In this document: one piece after another, positions 22,316 through 33,729 of the stretch
How positions within the stretch are numbered: the first letter of the stretch is position 1
How the letters are laid out: every line of letters begins with the position of its first letter
DNA from: Deltaproteobacteria bacterium
GTDB taxonomy: Bacteria; Myxococcota_A; UBA9160; UBA4427
Assembly (NCBI GenBank): GCA_029261855.1
Contig: JAJDAN010000054.1
Span: forward strand, 99,233-163,232
Length of the DNA stretch: 64,000 bases
Direction of reading: 5' to 3'
Notes under the pieces: model-generated
Seen by the model: only the letters and a program-made list of their open reading frames with translations
What the model was told of the DNA's origin: nothing
The model's database searches: none
Made by a program: the position numbers and the translations under genes

Positions 22316-23026
22316 TTACCGGATGAGGGCCAGGAAGTCCCGTACGGCCCGGTCGAGGCCCACGAGCATCGACCGGGACAGCAAGGCGCGTCCCACTGAA
22401 ACGCGACCCGCCGAGGTCGCCATCGGCAGCACCTCGCTCACCGAGCGATAGTCGAGGCCGCCCCCCAGGCTGAGGGTCATGCGCAGCTTCGACGCCAGAC
22501 GCGCTGCGTCCGCCAGGGCTTCCAGGCGTCCCCGGCGTTCCACCTCGGGCAGGTCGACGGTGGCCCCGGTGAACAGCTCGACGGCCTGCACCCCCAGGCC
22601 GTGGGCCGCCTTGACCGATTCGAGGGCCGGCGTCACCAGCATCGCCACGTCGATCCCGGCTTCTTCGAGGGCGCGAACGATGGGTGCCAGGGTGCTCGAC
22701 TGCGAGCGAAGTTCCAGCGGACGCGAGGCGAGCGCGCCTTCGAAGCTGTCGCCCGAAAGCAGCACGGCGTCGGGACGCGTCTCGAGCGCCACCTTCAGCA
22801 GCCCCTGGTTGGCCGGCATCCGCAGCTCGAAGAGCCGCGCGGTCCGGCGCAGCAGGTGGACGTCCGCCTCGGCGACCGGGCGCAAGTCGTCATTGATTCC
22901 CAGCCGCAACGCGTCGACGCCGGCCAGCTCCGCGAGACTGGTGGCGGCGGACAGGTCGAGGGGCGCGCCACCCGAGATCTCCCGCAGCGCCGGCAAGGTG
23001 TCCAGGCAGAGGCTCAGCTTGCGCAC
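22316..23026 (-). CDS. PdxJ-like TIM-barrel protein lacking the known catalytic residues
   Basis: 236 residues, the length of pyridoxine 5'-phosphate synthase PdxJ. The overall pattern aligns end to end: LCLDTLPALRE for the usual NIDHIATLR, AVELFTG for IEIHTG, LSLGGGLDY for NAGHGLTY and VGRALLSRS for IGHAIIGRA. At each of these places the histidine of PdxJ is replaced (Thr10, Phe152, Gly189, Arg213), and the HLREDRRH motif is not conserved. Fold and operon position say PdxJ family; the vitamin B6 reaction is unlikely with these residues. Confidence 0.8.
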   Translation of the reverse strand: MRKLSLCLDTLPALREISGGAPLDLSAATSLAELAGVDALRLGINDDLRPVAEADVHLLRRTARLFELRMPANQGLLKVALETRPDAVLLSGDSFEGALASRPLELRSQSSTLAPIVRALEEAGIDVAMLVTPALESVKAAHGLGVQAVELFTGATVDLPEVERRGRLEALADAARLASKLRMTLSLGGGLDYRSVSEVLPMATSAGRVSVGRALLSRSMLVGLDRAVRDFLALIR

Positions 23027-23027
23027 G

Positions 23028-24398
23028 TCAGACTCCCGCGGCCAGAGCCCGCTTGAGCTCGTCGGCCAGATCGCCGGCCAGCTCGCTGACCCGCGCCTCG
23101 GACTCGCCTTCCACCATCACGCGGGCCTTCAGCTCGGTGCCGCTGTAACGGATCAGCACGCGACCGCGATCCGCGAGTTCTGCTTCCACCTTGCGGATCG
23201 CAGCCTGAACGCTCGGCAGGTCCTCGAGCGGGATCCGCTGGGCCACGGATACGTTCACCATCACCTGGGGGAAACGTTCGAAGCCAGCGGCCAGCTCGGA
23301 AAGCGGGCGTTGCTTGCGGACCATCGCGCCGAGCACCTGCAGACCGCTCATCAAGCCGTCGCCAGTCGTCGTGTGGTCGAGGAACACCACGTGCCCGGAC
23401 TGCTCGCCGCCGAGGTTGTAGCCGCCCGTCCGCATGGCATCGACGACGTAGCGATCGCCGACCTGCGTGCGCACGAGATCGAGTCCTTCGGCGGCGAGCG
23501 CGCGCTCGAGGCCGAGGTTGCTCATGACCGTGGCAACGACGCCGCCACCCTTGAGGGTGCCGCGCTCGACCATGTCCCGGGCGCACATCGCCATCAGCAG
23601 GTCGCCGTCCAGGATCTCGCCCTTCTCGTTCACGACCACGACGCGGTCCGCGTCGCCGTCGATGGCGATCCCCACGTCGGCCCGCACCTCGAGCACCTTG
23701 GCGGCCGTCTTCTCGGGATGCAACGAGCCGCACTCCCGGTTGATGTTGCGACCGTTCGGCTCGACGCCGAGGGCGAAGACTTCGGCGCCCAGCTCCTGCA
23801 GCACCAGCGGCCCCACCTTGTAGCCGGCGCCGTTCGCGCAATCGAGCACCACACGCAGCCCGTCGAGGGAATGCTGCTTCGGAAAGGTGTTCTTCAGGAA
23901 CACCACGTAGCGCCCGGCGGCGTCGTCGATGCGGCGCGCCGGGCCGACTTCGTCCGGCGGGGCCAGGTGCGACGAGATGTCGTCCGAGAACACCAGCTCT
24001 TCGATCTGCGCTTCGATGGCGTCGTCCAGCTTGAAGCCGTCGCTGCCGAAGAACTTGATGCCGTTGTCCTGGTAGGGGTTGTGGCTGGCGGTGATCATCA
24101 CGCCCGCGTCACAGCGCATGTCGACGGTCAGGAACGCCAACGCCGGAGTCGGCATCGGGCCAACCTGGATCACGGTGCCGCCCATCGAGCTGATGCCGGC
24201 AGCGAGCGCGTCCTCGAACATGTACCCGGAAAGTCGCGTGTCCTTGCCGATCAGGATCCGGCGACCGCCGTCCCGGCGTCCGCGGAACACGTAGGCGGCG
24301 GCCTGTCCCAGCCGCAGTGCCATGGACGCCGTCATCGGATGGAGGTTCGCCTTGCCCCGAACTCCGTCCGTTCCAAACAAGCTCCTGGAACCACTCAT
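23028..24398 (-). CDS. glmM: Phosphoglucosamine mutase
   Basis: 456 residues. Converts glucosamine 6-phosphate to the 1-phosphate for UDP-GlcNAc. FGTDGVRG at the N-terminus, the phosphoserine loop TASHNPYQDNGIKFF, the metal loop DGDADR and GEQSGH are complete. The ATG at 24398 overlaps the cdaR stop by 4 nt. In Gram-positive bacteria GlmM inhibits CdaA; the same three genes are contiguous here. Confidence 0.96.
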   Translation of the reverse strand: MSGSRSLFGTDGVRGKANLHPMTASMALRLGQAAAYVFRGRRDGGRRILIGKDTRLSGYMFEDALAAGISSMGGTVIQVGPMPTPALAFLTVDMRCDAGVMITASHNPYQDNGIKFFGSDGFKLDDAIEAQIEELVFSDDISSHLAPPDEVGPARRIDDAAGRYVVFLKNTFPKQHSLDGLRVVLDCANGAGYKVGPLVLQELGAEVFALGVEPNGRNINRECGSLHPEKTAAKVLEVRADVGIAIDGDADRVVVVNEKGEILDGDLLMAMCARDMVERGTLKGGGVVATVMSNLGLERALAAEGLDLVRTQVGDRYVVDAMRTGGYNLGGEQSGHVVFLDHTTTGDGLMSGLQVLGAMVRKQRPLSELAAGFERFPQVMVNVSVAQRIPLEDLPSVQAAIRKVEAELADRGRVLIRYSGTELKARVMVEGESEARVSELAGDLADELKRALAAGV

Positions 24399-25159
24399 CC
24401 CTGGACCCGCCCTCCGGTTCTTCGCAAGCGCATGGCTTCTTCTTCGGCAGGCGCCGAGGGAACTCCATCGATGATTTCCAGGTCCGCCGGCGGGACCGCA
24501 ACCGGTTCGACGATGATCTGGACGCTCACCGGCTTGTCTTCTTCGGGCCAGACCGTGTCGCCGCCAATCAGCACCAGCCGCGCCTCCACGGCCTGGCTCT
24601 CGGTGATCTCGGACAGGTCGATGGGCGTCGTCTTGACCGACGGGATCCGCATCACGTGGCTCTTGGCCCCAGCCAGCCACACGCGGTCCGGCACCACGCG
24701 CACTTCCGCGAGCGCCAGGCCCGGCATCAGCTCGCCCTGGATGTCCGGCTCGACGGACACTTCCTTGCGGCTCTTGCGTTCGAGGCGGATCTGGATGCGG
24801 CTCGGCGAGTGGTTGTTGAAGCGCGCGCGCCGGGGCAGCTGGATGCTCGCGAGATCCACCACGAACTCCGCAACGCCGGGCTTCACGTTGGTGACGTCGA
24901 TCTCGTACTTCATGCGGTCGTCTTCGAGGTTCCGAAGCGCCGCGCGGCTTCCGAGCACGCCGACGTTGATCTCGGCAGCGGTCTGGTCCGTGACCACCAG
25001 GTTCTCGTCCACGCCCGAGATCTGCACCGGGATGTCGAACGAGTAGCGGATGTCCGTCGAGCCCTGGGCCACGCCCCAGAGGAAGAGCGCGATCACCAGG
25101 GCCAGCAGCATCAGGCCCGGGCGGAAGTTCGAACGACGTCGCGATCTCGAGCGCGCCAT
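24395..25159 (-). CDS. cdaR: YbbR-domain protein CdaR, partner of the c-di-AMP cyclase
   Basis: 254 residues. A basic N-terminus and one transmembrane helix (LMLLALVIALFLWGVAQG) precede two extracytoplasmic YbbR-like repeats of about 80 residues. The gene directly follows cdaA (TGATG junction). CdaR modulates CdaA activity in other bacteria; regulation here is inferred from the operon. Confidence 0.88.
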   Translation of the reverse strand: MARSRSRRRSNFRPGLMLLALVIALFLWGVAQGSTDIRYSFDIPVQISGVDENLVVTDQTAAEINVGVLGSRAALRNLEDDRMKYEIDVTNVKPGVAEFVVDLASIQLPRRARFNNHSPSRIQIRLERKSRKEVSVEPDIQGELMPGLALAEVRVVPDRVWLAGAKSHVMRIPSVKTTPIDLSEITESQAVEARLVLIGGDTVWPEEDKPVSVQIIVEPVAVPPADLEIIDGVPSAPAEEEAMRLRRTGGRVQG

Positions 25160-26028
25160 CAGGCCCGGCTCTCTTCGACGCCGCCCTCGGCGACCTCGAG
25201 CGGAGCGCCGATCTCCGAAGCCGGCGGCAGCTCGCGTCGCTCGCCGGTCAGCACGTCACGCAGCACCACGCGCAGACGCGGCGCATCGAGGCCGTGCATC
25301 ATCTCGCCCGCCATCACCACCGAGATCGTGGCGGTTTCTTCGGACACCACGATCACGACGGCGTCGGTCTCCTCGGTGATGCCGACGGCGGCCCGGTGAC
25401 GGGTGCCGACGCCTTCCGGCAGGTCTGCCCGCAAGGTCAGGGGCAGGATGCATCCCACCGCCGTGATGCGGCCGTCCTGGATGATGGCGGCGCCGTCGTG
25501 CAGGGGCGACTGGGTGTGGAAGATCGAAACCAGCAGCTCCTTCGAGACGAGGGAATCGATGGTCTGTCCCGCCTCGATCTGGTCGTCGAGGCCGGTCTCC
25601 CGTTCCAGCACGATCAGGGCGCCGACCCGGCGCTGGGCCAGGATCTGCGCCGCGCGGATCACTTCTTCGACGATCTGCGATTCCTGCTGGGCGGAGACGT
25701 TCGGGAAGAAACCGCGCCCCACCCGGGCGAGCGCGCGCCGGATGTCCTGTTGGAACAGGATCACCATGATCACGACCGCGGACCCGAGGAAGTTCTGCAG
25801 GACCAGGCCCAGGGTCGAGAAGTCGAAGGCTTCCGAAGCCAGGCTCAGTGCGAACAGCACGAGCAAGCCGACCAGGATCTGGACGGCGCGGGTGCCCCGG
25901 ATCAGCAGCAGCAGCCAGTAGATCCCGAGGGTCACCACCAGGATGTCGATGGAGTCCCAGATGGGGTCGAAGTTGCCCTCGAAGATGGCCCAGAGCTCGC
26001 CCGCGAACTGCCAGAGATACTTGATCAC
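25159..26028 (-). CDS. cdaA: Diadenylate cyclase CdaA (c-di-AMP synthase)
   Basis: 289 residues. Three N-terminal transmembrane helices (about residues 28-95) and a DAC domain with the DGA motif (SPLHDGAAII) and the RHR motif (GTRHRAAVG), the two ATP-binding signatures. Makes the second messenger c-di-AMP at the inner face of the membrane. The ATG overlaps the folP stop by 4 nt. Confidence 0.95.
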   Translation of the reverse strand: MIKYLWQFAGELWAIFEGNFDPIWDSIDILVVTLGIYWLLLLIRGTRAVQILVGLLVLFALSLASEAFDFSTLGLVLQNFLGSAVVIMVILFQQDIRRALARVGRGFFPNVSAQQESQIVEEVIRAAQILAQRRVGALIVLERETGLDDQIEAGQTIDSLVSKELLVSIFHTQSPLHDGAAIIQDGRITAVGCILPLTLRADLPEGVGTRHRAAVGITEETDAVVIVVSEETATISVVMAGEMMHGLDAPRLRVVLRDVLTGERRELPPASEIGAPLEVAEGGVEESRA

Positions 26029-26897
26029 GACAGTTCCTTTCGGCGGGACTCACGCAAAGCTCGACCCACCGCGACCGCTCGCCGCACGAATTCCGGCTCG
26101 TGGACCCGGACCCCGTCGGCGCCCGCGAAGGCGGCGACCGCGCAGGCCGCGACGGTCCCGGTCTCGCGCTCGTCGACCGGGTCCCCGGTGATGCGCCCCA
26201 GGAACGACTTGCGAGACGGCCCCACCAGCACCGGCCGCCCCAGGCGTTCCCGGAACCAGCCGGCGTGGGCGATCAGCGCCAGGTTGTCTTCCAGGCGCTT
26301 GCCGAAGCCGATGCCCGGGTCGACGGACAGGCACGCCTCGGCGACGCCCGCCCGACGCGCCGCATCGAGAGACGCCATCAGCTCCGTGGCGACCTCGACC
26401 AGCACGTCGTCGAAGTGAGGCGAATCCTGCATCGTGGCCGGTGTGCCGCGCATGTGGCCCAGGATGAGCTGCGTGCCGGGGCTCTCGGCACAGGCCGCGA
26501 GCAGGTCCGGATCGTCGCCCCCAGACACGTCGTTGACAGCTCGTGCGCCGGCCGCGATGGCCGCCCGCGCCACGGCACCCTTGCGCGTGTCCACAGAGAC
26601 GAGCGCGTCGGCCTCGGCGACCAGCGCTTCGATCACCGGCACGACGCGCTGGATCTCGACATCGACGGGGACGTCATCGGCGCCGGGTCGGGTCGACTCG
26701 CCCCCGACGTCCAGCCAGTGTGCACCGGCCGCCAGCAGGGCGCGTCCCGCGGCCAGCGCCGCAGCCACGTCCACGTGCGCGCCCGACTTTACGAAGCGCC
26801 CACCGTCCGAGAACGAGTCCGGTGTGACGTTTACGACGCCCAGGATCGTGACTCGCCCACTTGGAAGGATCGTCGGGAAGAACGCCTCGTTGCTCAA
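26025..26897 (-). CDS. folP: Dihydropteroate synthase
   Basis: 290 residues from a TTG at 26897 chosen for the near-perfect AAGGAGGAGACGCA leader. Condenses pABA with the pterin diphosphate in folate synthesis. GVVNVTPDSFSDGG, DVGGESTRPGA, NDVSGG and GPSRKSFLG are the conserved blocks and sulfonamide-target loops. Lies between ftsH and cdaA, a common deltaproteobacterial order. Confidence 0.95.
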   Translation of the reverse strand: MSNEAFFPTILPSGRVTILGVVNVTPDSFSDGGRFVKSGAHVDVAAALAAGRALLAAGAHWLDVGGESTRPGADDVPVDVEIQRVVPVIEALVAEADALVSVDTRKGAVARAAIAAGARAVNDVSGGDDPDLLAACAESPGTQLILGHMRGTPATMQDSPHFDDVLVEVATELMASLDAARRAGVAEACLSVDPGIGFGKRLEDNLALIAHAGWFRERLGRPVLVGPSRKSFLGRITGDPVDERETGTVAACAVAAFAGADGVRVHEPEFVRRAVAVGRALRESRRKELS

Positions 26898-26994
26898 TGC
26901 GTCTCCTCCTTCGACGGGGGGTGAGTCTGGGGATGCGTGTCGGGGGATGGAGATCTCCGGCCGTTTCCGGCCCTTGTCTCTTTTCCTGGGACGG

Positions 26995-28905
<1,911 letters not shown>

Positions 28906-29074
28906 ACCCAGACCTCGGCCTTACGGACATCGCGGCACTTCAGGACGGACCCCCGGGCCCTCCCCTCGGTTCCGCCTCGAATCCCCGCAGGGCCAGGCCC
29001 GCGGATCCACGAACTGCCAACGTAGCATGCGCCCCCCGGGTTGACCCGGAGAGCCCTGTTACAGAAAGGCGCCG

Positions 29075-30076
29075 CTATGCGTGGGATGCCCTGACGAGTA
29101 GAAAGGAGTCGCGCTGATCTCGGGCCAGTCGGAAGCCACCCGGCAGCTCGATGGCAGTCCCGAGCTGACCTTCCCGCAGGAATGCCAGGACGCGCATCAG
29201 ATGCACCCGGGACAAATCGCGCCCAGCGCCGATGTCGATCAGGACGCGCTTCACGAGTCGCCGGGAAAGCGCCTCCGGCTGCTTCGACCAGCCCGCCGCG
29301 GCGATGCGCAGGCCGCCGGCAGCGTCCGGAACGACCCACTCTCTCGCGGCTTCCTCGACCAGCGCGTCCAACCATTCGGTGTCCCTTCTCTGCGCTTCGG
29401 CAAGATCGCCGAGTGCCCTGAGAAGTCGCGGGTTGAAGTCGCGCTCGAGGGCCGGGAGGACCTCCGCGCGCAGGCGGTTCCGCGTGTAGCGCGGGTCGGC
29501 GTTGGAAGCGTCCTCGCGCCAGTCGAGCCCGGTCTCCCGTGCATAGGCCTCGATCTCGGCGCGGCTGACCCCGAGCAGCGGCCGCAGGACGGTGCCATCC
29601 CGCGACACGTCGGCGATGCCGCCGAGTGAATCGGGCCCGCTCCCGCGCAGCAGGCGCATCAGGATCGTCTCGGCCTGGTCGTTCGCGTTATGCGCGGTGG
29701 CGATGTGGTCGTATCCCCCGGCGACGCGCATGCGCTCGAGGGCGTCTCGTCGCAGACCGCGGGCGGCTTCCTGCAGGCTGGGGCGCGTGCGACTCGATCC
29801 GCCGACGCGCGCCGCGTTGGGATCGACCCGCACGCACTCGAAGGGGACATCGAGCTTGCGGGCCAGGGCCTCGACCGCCCGGGCGTCGGCGTCCGATTCT
29901 GCGCCGCGCAACCCGTGGTCCACGTGACCGATCGCCCAGGCGATGTCGAGCGGCCGGGACAGGGCGCTCAACAGGTGCGCGAGCACCGTCGAGTCGACGC
30001 CCCCGGACACCGCGGCCAGCACCCGGTGGCCCGGCGCGCCCGCGTCGCGGAGCGCGCGCTCGAACCGGTCCAGCAC
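29075..30076 (-). CDS. tilS: tRNA(Ile)-lysidine synthetase
   Basis: 333 residues from GTG 30076. Modifies C34 of the tRNA that reads AUA. The PP-loop AAVSGGVDST and the stretch GHVDHGLRG are diagnostic; TAHNANDQAETILMRLLRG completes the active domain. The C-terminal domain is shorter than in E. coli. It begins 17 nt after the stop codon of the MaoC-like gene and precedes ftsH, the standard order. Confidence 0.93.
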   Translation of the reverse strand: MLDRFERALRDAGAPGHRVLAAVSGGVDSTVLAHLLSALSRPLDIAWAIGHVDHGLRGAESDADARAVEALARKLDVPFECVRVDPNAARVGGSSRTRPSLQEAARGLRRDALERMRVAGGYDHIATAHNANDQAETILMRLLRGSGPDSLGGIADVSRDGTVLRPLLGVSRAEIEAYARETGLDWREDASNADPRYTRNRLRAEVLPALERDFNPRLLRALGDLAEAQRRDTEWLDALVEEAAREWVVPDAAGGLRIAAAGWSKQPEALSRRLVKRVLIDIGAGRDLSRVHLMRVLAFLREGQLGTAIELPGGFRLARDQRDSFLLVRASHA

Positions 30077-30093
30077 GCGGGACGCCTCGGCGC

Positions 30094-30990
30094 CTACTCG
30101 CCGCGAAGCGCCGACGCGCTTCCGACGAGCACCTTCGTGCCGTCCGGGTCTCCGTCCGAGCCCTGCTTGTCGACCCATACGTCGCAGTGCACGCGCGTGC
30201 GCGTACCTTCGGGCACTTCTTCCCGGACCTTGGCGTGGGTCGTCACCGTCTCGTCCACCCACAGCACGTTGGTGAACTTCACGGACATCTCGCCGCCCTG
30301 CACCCAGCCCATGCCGAAGTGCTCCTGCATGACCCGGGACACGAAGCACGTCGACATCATCCCCTGCACGACGATGTTCGGGAAGCCGAGCTTCTTCGCC
30401 TGCTCGGCGTCCGTGTGATAGTTGCGGCCCGGGCCCGAGAACATCCAGCAGCGGCGCTCGTCGATGAGGGTCGTGGCCGAAGGCAGGTCTTCGCCGGTCG
30501 CGGTCGGGAACGGCGGCCGCGGCGTCTTCTTCGCGGCCGACTTCTCGTCGACCACGAAGCCGTCGCCCTTCTTGCCTTCTGCGGTCTCTTCTTTGGGCGG
30601 CAGGAAGGACTGGTGGGTGTGGCCGCGCACCAGCAGCCGCCCGTCGGTGGCGTCGATGACGTCGGTCTCGTTCACCAGGATGTCGCGGCCGCGCTTCAGG
30701 TAGCGGTCGATGATGGTCGAGCGCGTTCGGACCTTCGTGCCGACCCGGATGGGCGCGAACATGCGCCAGTCCTGCTGCAGGTGGAGATTCCCGAACAGGT
30801 TCTTCAGGTACCACTCGCCGACGAACTTGTAGCACTCCGAATGGTAGAGCAGCGGCGGCGCGTACTCGGCCTGGAGCGCGTGGTGATCGTCGAGTGCATC
30901 GGCGTAGAAGGCGACGACGTCCTTGTCGACCTCGTACTCGTTGCTTCCGCAGTGCCGGCCGACGTAGGCGGGCTGTCCCAGCAGGTTCAT
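30094..30990 (-). CDS. MaoC/FAS1-like double hot-dog dehydratase
   Basis: 298 residues. Two hot-dog folds in tandem: residues about 8-130 (YHSECYKFVGEWY, RSTIIDRYLKRG) and about 190-290 (FPNIVVQGMMSTCFVSR, VTTHAKV). Between them is a lysine-rich linker. Such proteins hydrate enoyl-CoA or related thioesters in lipid or aromatic catabolism. The ATG at 30990 follows GAGGAG. It is divergent from an acyl-CoA ligase gene; the shared 107-bp gap probably holds both promoters. Confidence 0.8.
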   Translation of the reverse strand: MNLLGQPAYVGRHCGSNEYEVDKDVVAFYADALDDHHALQAEYAPPLLYHSECYKFVGEWYLKNLFGNLHLQQDWRMFAPIRVGTKVRTRSTIIDRYLKRGRDILVNETDVIDATDGRLLVRGHTHQSFLPPKEETAEGKKGDGFVVDEKSAAKKTPRPPFPTATGEDLPSATTLIDERRCWMFSGPGRNYHTDAEQAKKLGFPNIVVQGMMSTCFVSRVMQEHFGMGWVQGGEMSVKFTNVLWVDETVTTHAKVREEVPEGTRTRVHCDVWVDKQGSDGDPDGTKVLVGSASALRGE

Positions 30991-31097
30991 TCGGGGGCTC
31001 CTCGTTTCGGGCGAGTCTACCGCGGTCCGGCCGTTCGCGGACGCAGCGGCGGGCAGACTGGCAGCCGTGGCGGGTCGAGGGTATCCCCCTCTGCCCG

Positions 31098-32663
31098 ATG
31101 CCCGCTGACCCCACGCCCGCCCTTGCCCCGACCACCACCGCGAGCTCCGCCCACAATGCGGCGGACTGGATCCGTCGCCACGCCGAGCGCGCCGGGGACC
31201 GCCTCGCGCTGGTCGACGCCGACCGGCGGCTTTCCTACGCCGACCTCGAGGCCCGGGTGGCTCGTCTTGCCACCTGGCTCGAAGCCCAGGGCATCCGCCG
31301 GGGCGACCGTGTCGGGCTGATCGTCGGCAATCGCACACCCAACCTCGAGACGGTCTTCGCGGTGGCGCGCATCGGCGCCGTGGTGCTGCCCATCAACACG
31401 CGGCTCTCGCCCGGCGAGGTCTGCTTCCTGCTCGACGATTCCCGCGCGACGGGTCTCGTCCACGAGCCTCACTTCCGCGACCTCGCCGACGCCGCGTGCG
31501 AAAAGGCGAAGGTCGCGCCCGAGGTCCGCCTCGAAGTCGGACCCGACTACGAGGCCGCGCTCGAGGCGAGTGAGCCGCGCGCAGAGGTCGAGGCGGTCTC
31601 GCCCGAAGACCCGATGATCCTGATGTACACGTCGGGCACCACGGGCCGACCGAAGGGTGCCCTGCTGCCCCACCGCAAGGCGCTCTACAACTCGAAGAAC
31701 GCCGAGATCTACTTCGAGATCACGCCCGACGACCGCGTGCTGGTGGTCTCGCCGCTGTTCCATTCCCTCGGCCTGCAGATCCTGTCGCTCCCGGTGATGT
31801 ACTGCGGCGGCAGCCTCGTCCTGCAGGCGCACTTCGACCCGGAAGAGCTGCTCGACGCGGTCGCCCGCGAAGCCATCACGTACATGGGCGCGGTGCCCAC
31901 CGTCTATCAACGGCTGCTCGACGCGATCGATGCCGGCGGTGCCGGGCACTACACGCTTTCCTCCCTGCGCTTGCTGTTCGTGGCGGGCGCCGCAGCCTCT
32001 GCCGAGCTGGTGCGCGCCTACCAGCGCCACGGCCTGGTGCTGGTGCAGGGCTACGGCCAGACCGAAAGCTCGACCCTCACCTGCCTCGCGGGCGTCGACG
32101 CCGAACGCAAGGCGGGCAGCGTCGGCCTGCCCGTGCATCACGCCGAGCTGCGCATCGTCGACCGCGACACCCTCGCCGGCCCCGTGGCCGACTGGCAGGA
32201 CGTCGCGCAGGGCGTCGCCGGCGAGATCGTCGTGCGCGGTCCGATCGTGATGCTCGGCTACTGGGAACGTCCGGAAGCCAACGCCGAGACCCTGCGCGAC
32301 GGCTGGCTTCGCACCGGCGATCTCGCCACCCGGGACGAGGAAGGATTCATCACGCTGGTGGGCCGGTCGCGCGAGATGTTCATCTCCGGCGGCGAGAACG
32401 TCTACCCGGCGGAGATCGAAGCGCGCTATCTCGAGCATCCGGCCGTGCGCGAGATCGCCGTCGTCGGCGTACCCGACCCGCGCTGGGGCGAGACCGGTCG
32501 CGCCCACGTCGTGCTCGAACCCGGCGCGAGCGCCAGCGAAGAAGACCTCGTCGCCTACGGCCGCGAGCATCTCGCCCGCTTCAAGATCCCCACCGCCTTC
32601 GTCTTCGAAGACGAGCTACCCAAGACCGCGTCGGGCAAGGTGCAAAAGCACCGACTCGGTTGA
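31098..32663 (+). CDS. AMP-forming acyl-CoA synthetase (ligase)
   Basis: 521 residues. Activates a carboxylic acid as acyl-AMP, then CoA thioester. The AMP-binding motif MYTSGTTGRPKGALLPH, the GYGQTES motif, WLRTGDLATRDEEGF and the catalytic C-terminal lysine in PKTASGKVQKHRLG are all intact. Substrate is not shown; medium- or long-chain acids are typical for this branch. The end of the gene is copied twice downstream as a tandem repeat. Confidence 0.94.
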   Translation: MPADPTPALAPTTTASSAHNAADWIRRHAERAGDRLALVDADRRLSYADLEARVARLATWLEAQGIRRGDRVGLIVGNRTPNLETVFAVARIGAVVLPINTRLSPGEVCFLLDDSRATGLVHEPHFRDLADAACEKAKVAPEVRLEVGPDYEAALEASEPRAEVEAVSPEDPMILMYTSGTTGRPKGALLPHRKALYNSKNAEIYFEITPDDRVLVVSPLFHSLGLQILSLPVMYCGGSLVLQAHFDPEELLDAVAREAITYMGAVPTVYQRLLDAIDAGGAGHYTLSSLRLLFVAGAAASAELVRAYQRHGLVLVQGYGQTESSTLTCLAGVDAERKAGSVGLPVHHAELRIVDRDTLAGPVADWQDVAQGVAGEIVVRGPIVMLGYWERPEANAETLRDGWLRTGDLATRDEEGFITLVGRSREMFISGGENVYPAEIEARYLEHPAVREIAVVGVPDPRWGETGRAHVVLEPGASASEEDLVAYGREHLARFKIPTAFVFEDELPKTASGKVQKHRLG

Positions 32664-32704
32664 AAGTGCAGAAGCACCGACTCGAGTGCAGAAGCACCGA
32701 CTCG
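32640..32704. repeat. 19-bp tandem repeat (3 copies) over the 3' end of the ligase gene
   Basis: Unit gtgcagaagcaccgactcg occurs three times (first copy with one base change) at 32640, 32666 and 32686. The first copy encodes the last residues VQKHRL of the ligase; the stop codon sits between copies 1 and 2. The later copies are untranslated. Confidence 0.9.
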
Positions 32705-32721
32705 GGTGAGAGGGTGAGCCG

Positions 32722-33702
32722 TTAGCGCGAGTAGACCTCGTACACGACCTGGTCGAACGCCCAGCTGTCCGGCGGCAGCTCGGACAGCGGCGTCAGCAGA
32801 TCCGCCAGCAGGCCGCCGGCCCCCTGGGCGTCAGACTGCCGAAAGGCGTCGCCGCCCACGGGCATCAGACTTTCGAGGGTGTGGCCCCCGCGCAAGGCAA
32901 CCGCGACCAGCGCCTCGGTGGACGAGTCGCTGCCGGCGGGCACCTGGGCGACGAGTCGCACGCCGCGCTCGCGCAGATCGCCGCCGGGGAAGCGGATCCA
33001 TTCGCCCGCGCCGGCACTCGTGTCGGCCAGCCACTTGTTGGGCAGCAGCACCGCCGCCGAATCCTGGGTGATGCCCAGGACGTAGATGCGTGCGTCGCGA
33101 CTCGACCGGACCGAAAGCGCGACGTCCTCGCCAGCCAGGAAGCGTTCGCGGTCGAGCTCGACCTGGATACGAAAGCCCGGGTCCGACGTCTTCGATCGGT
33201 CGAGCACCCGCGCCTGCAGGACGACGCGCATGCGATAGCCGCCGCCTGCGATCGGCTTCATCTGGGTGCCGATCAGCTTCTCGTCGAGCACGAGCGCATC
33301 GGCCCGGCTGGCGGTCAGCGACTGCACCAGGCTCGAAGCGTCCGCGCCGCGCACACCCTCGTACGAGATCAACGAGCTGCGGATGCGGATGCCCGCGACG
33401 GACTCCACGGCCGCCCGGCGCGCTTCCGCCATGGCCCGGCCGCGCGCCTCGGCGGGGGACTCGTTTTCTGAAGCCACCACTTCCACGGACGCCTCGACCC
33501 AGCCGCGTTTGCTCAGCTTTCGGACCTGGGCAGCGCCCTGCCCCGAGGGCCCGGCGCGGGTGACCATCGGCTCGCCCGGCGACGGCGCGACGTTCGGCGA
33601 TCCGCAGCCCGCGACTGTCAGCGAGAGTCCCAGTGAGAGTGCCAGTGACAGCGCGATCGCAACTGCGAACGGGGTATCGAGAACGAGCCGGGCTCGGGAC
33701 AT
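32722..33702 (-). CDS. Lipoprotein with FlgT-N-like and DUF4384-like domains
   Basis: 326 residues. A signal peptide built of Ala-Leu-Ser-Leu repeats ends in a lipobox (LTVAGC, Cys33). Residues about 60-165 resemble the FlgT N-terminal fold (EARGRAMAEARRAAVESVAG). Residues about 175-290 match the DUF4384 pattern (SVRSSRDARIYVLGIT...VLLPNKW). DUF4384 domains are often found with caspase-like proteins, and a caspase-domain gene lies just upstream on the same strand, 27 nt away. Confidence 0.78.
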   Translation of the reverse strand: MSRARLVLDTPFAVAIALSLALSLGLSLTVAGCGSPNVAPSPGEPMVTRAGPSGQGAAQVRKLSKRGWVEASVEVVASENESPAEARGRAMAEARRAAVESVAGIRIRSSLISYEGVRGADASSLVQSLTASRADALVLDEKLIGTQMKPIAGGGYRMRVVLQARVLDRSKTSDPGFRIQVELDRERFLAGEDVALSVRSSRDARIYVLGITQDSAAVLLPNKWLADTSAGAGEWIRFPGGDLRERGVRLVAQVPAGSDSSTEALVAVALRGGHTLESLMPVGGDAFRQSDAQGAGGLLADLLTPLSELPPDSWAFDQVVYEVYSR

Positions 33703-33729
33703 GCGGGTCTCCGGTACGGGTCGCGCGCT

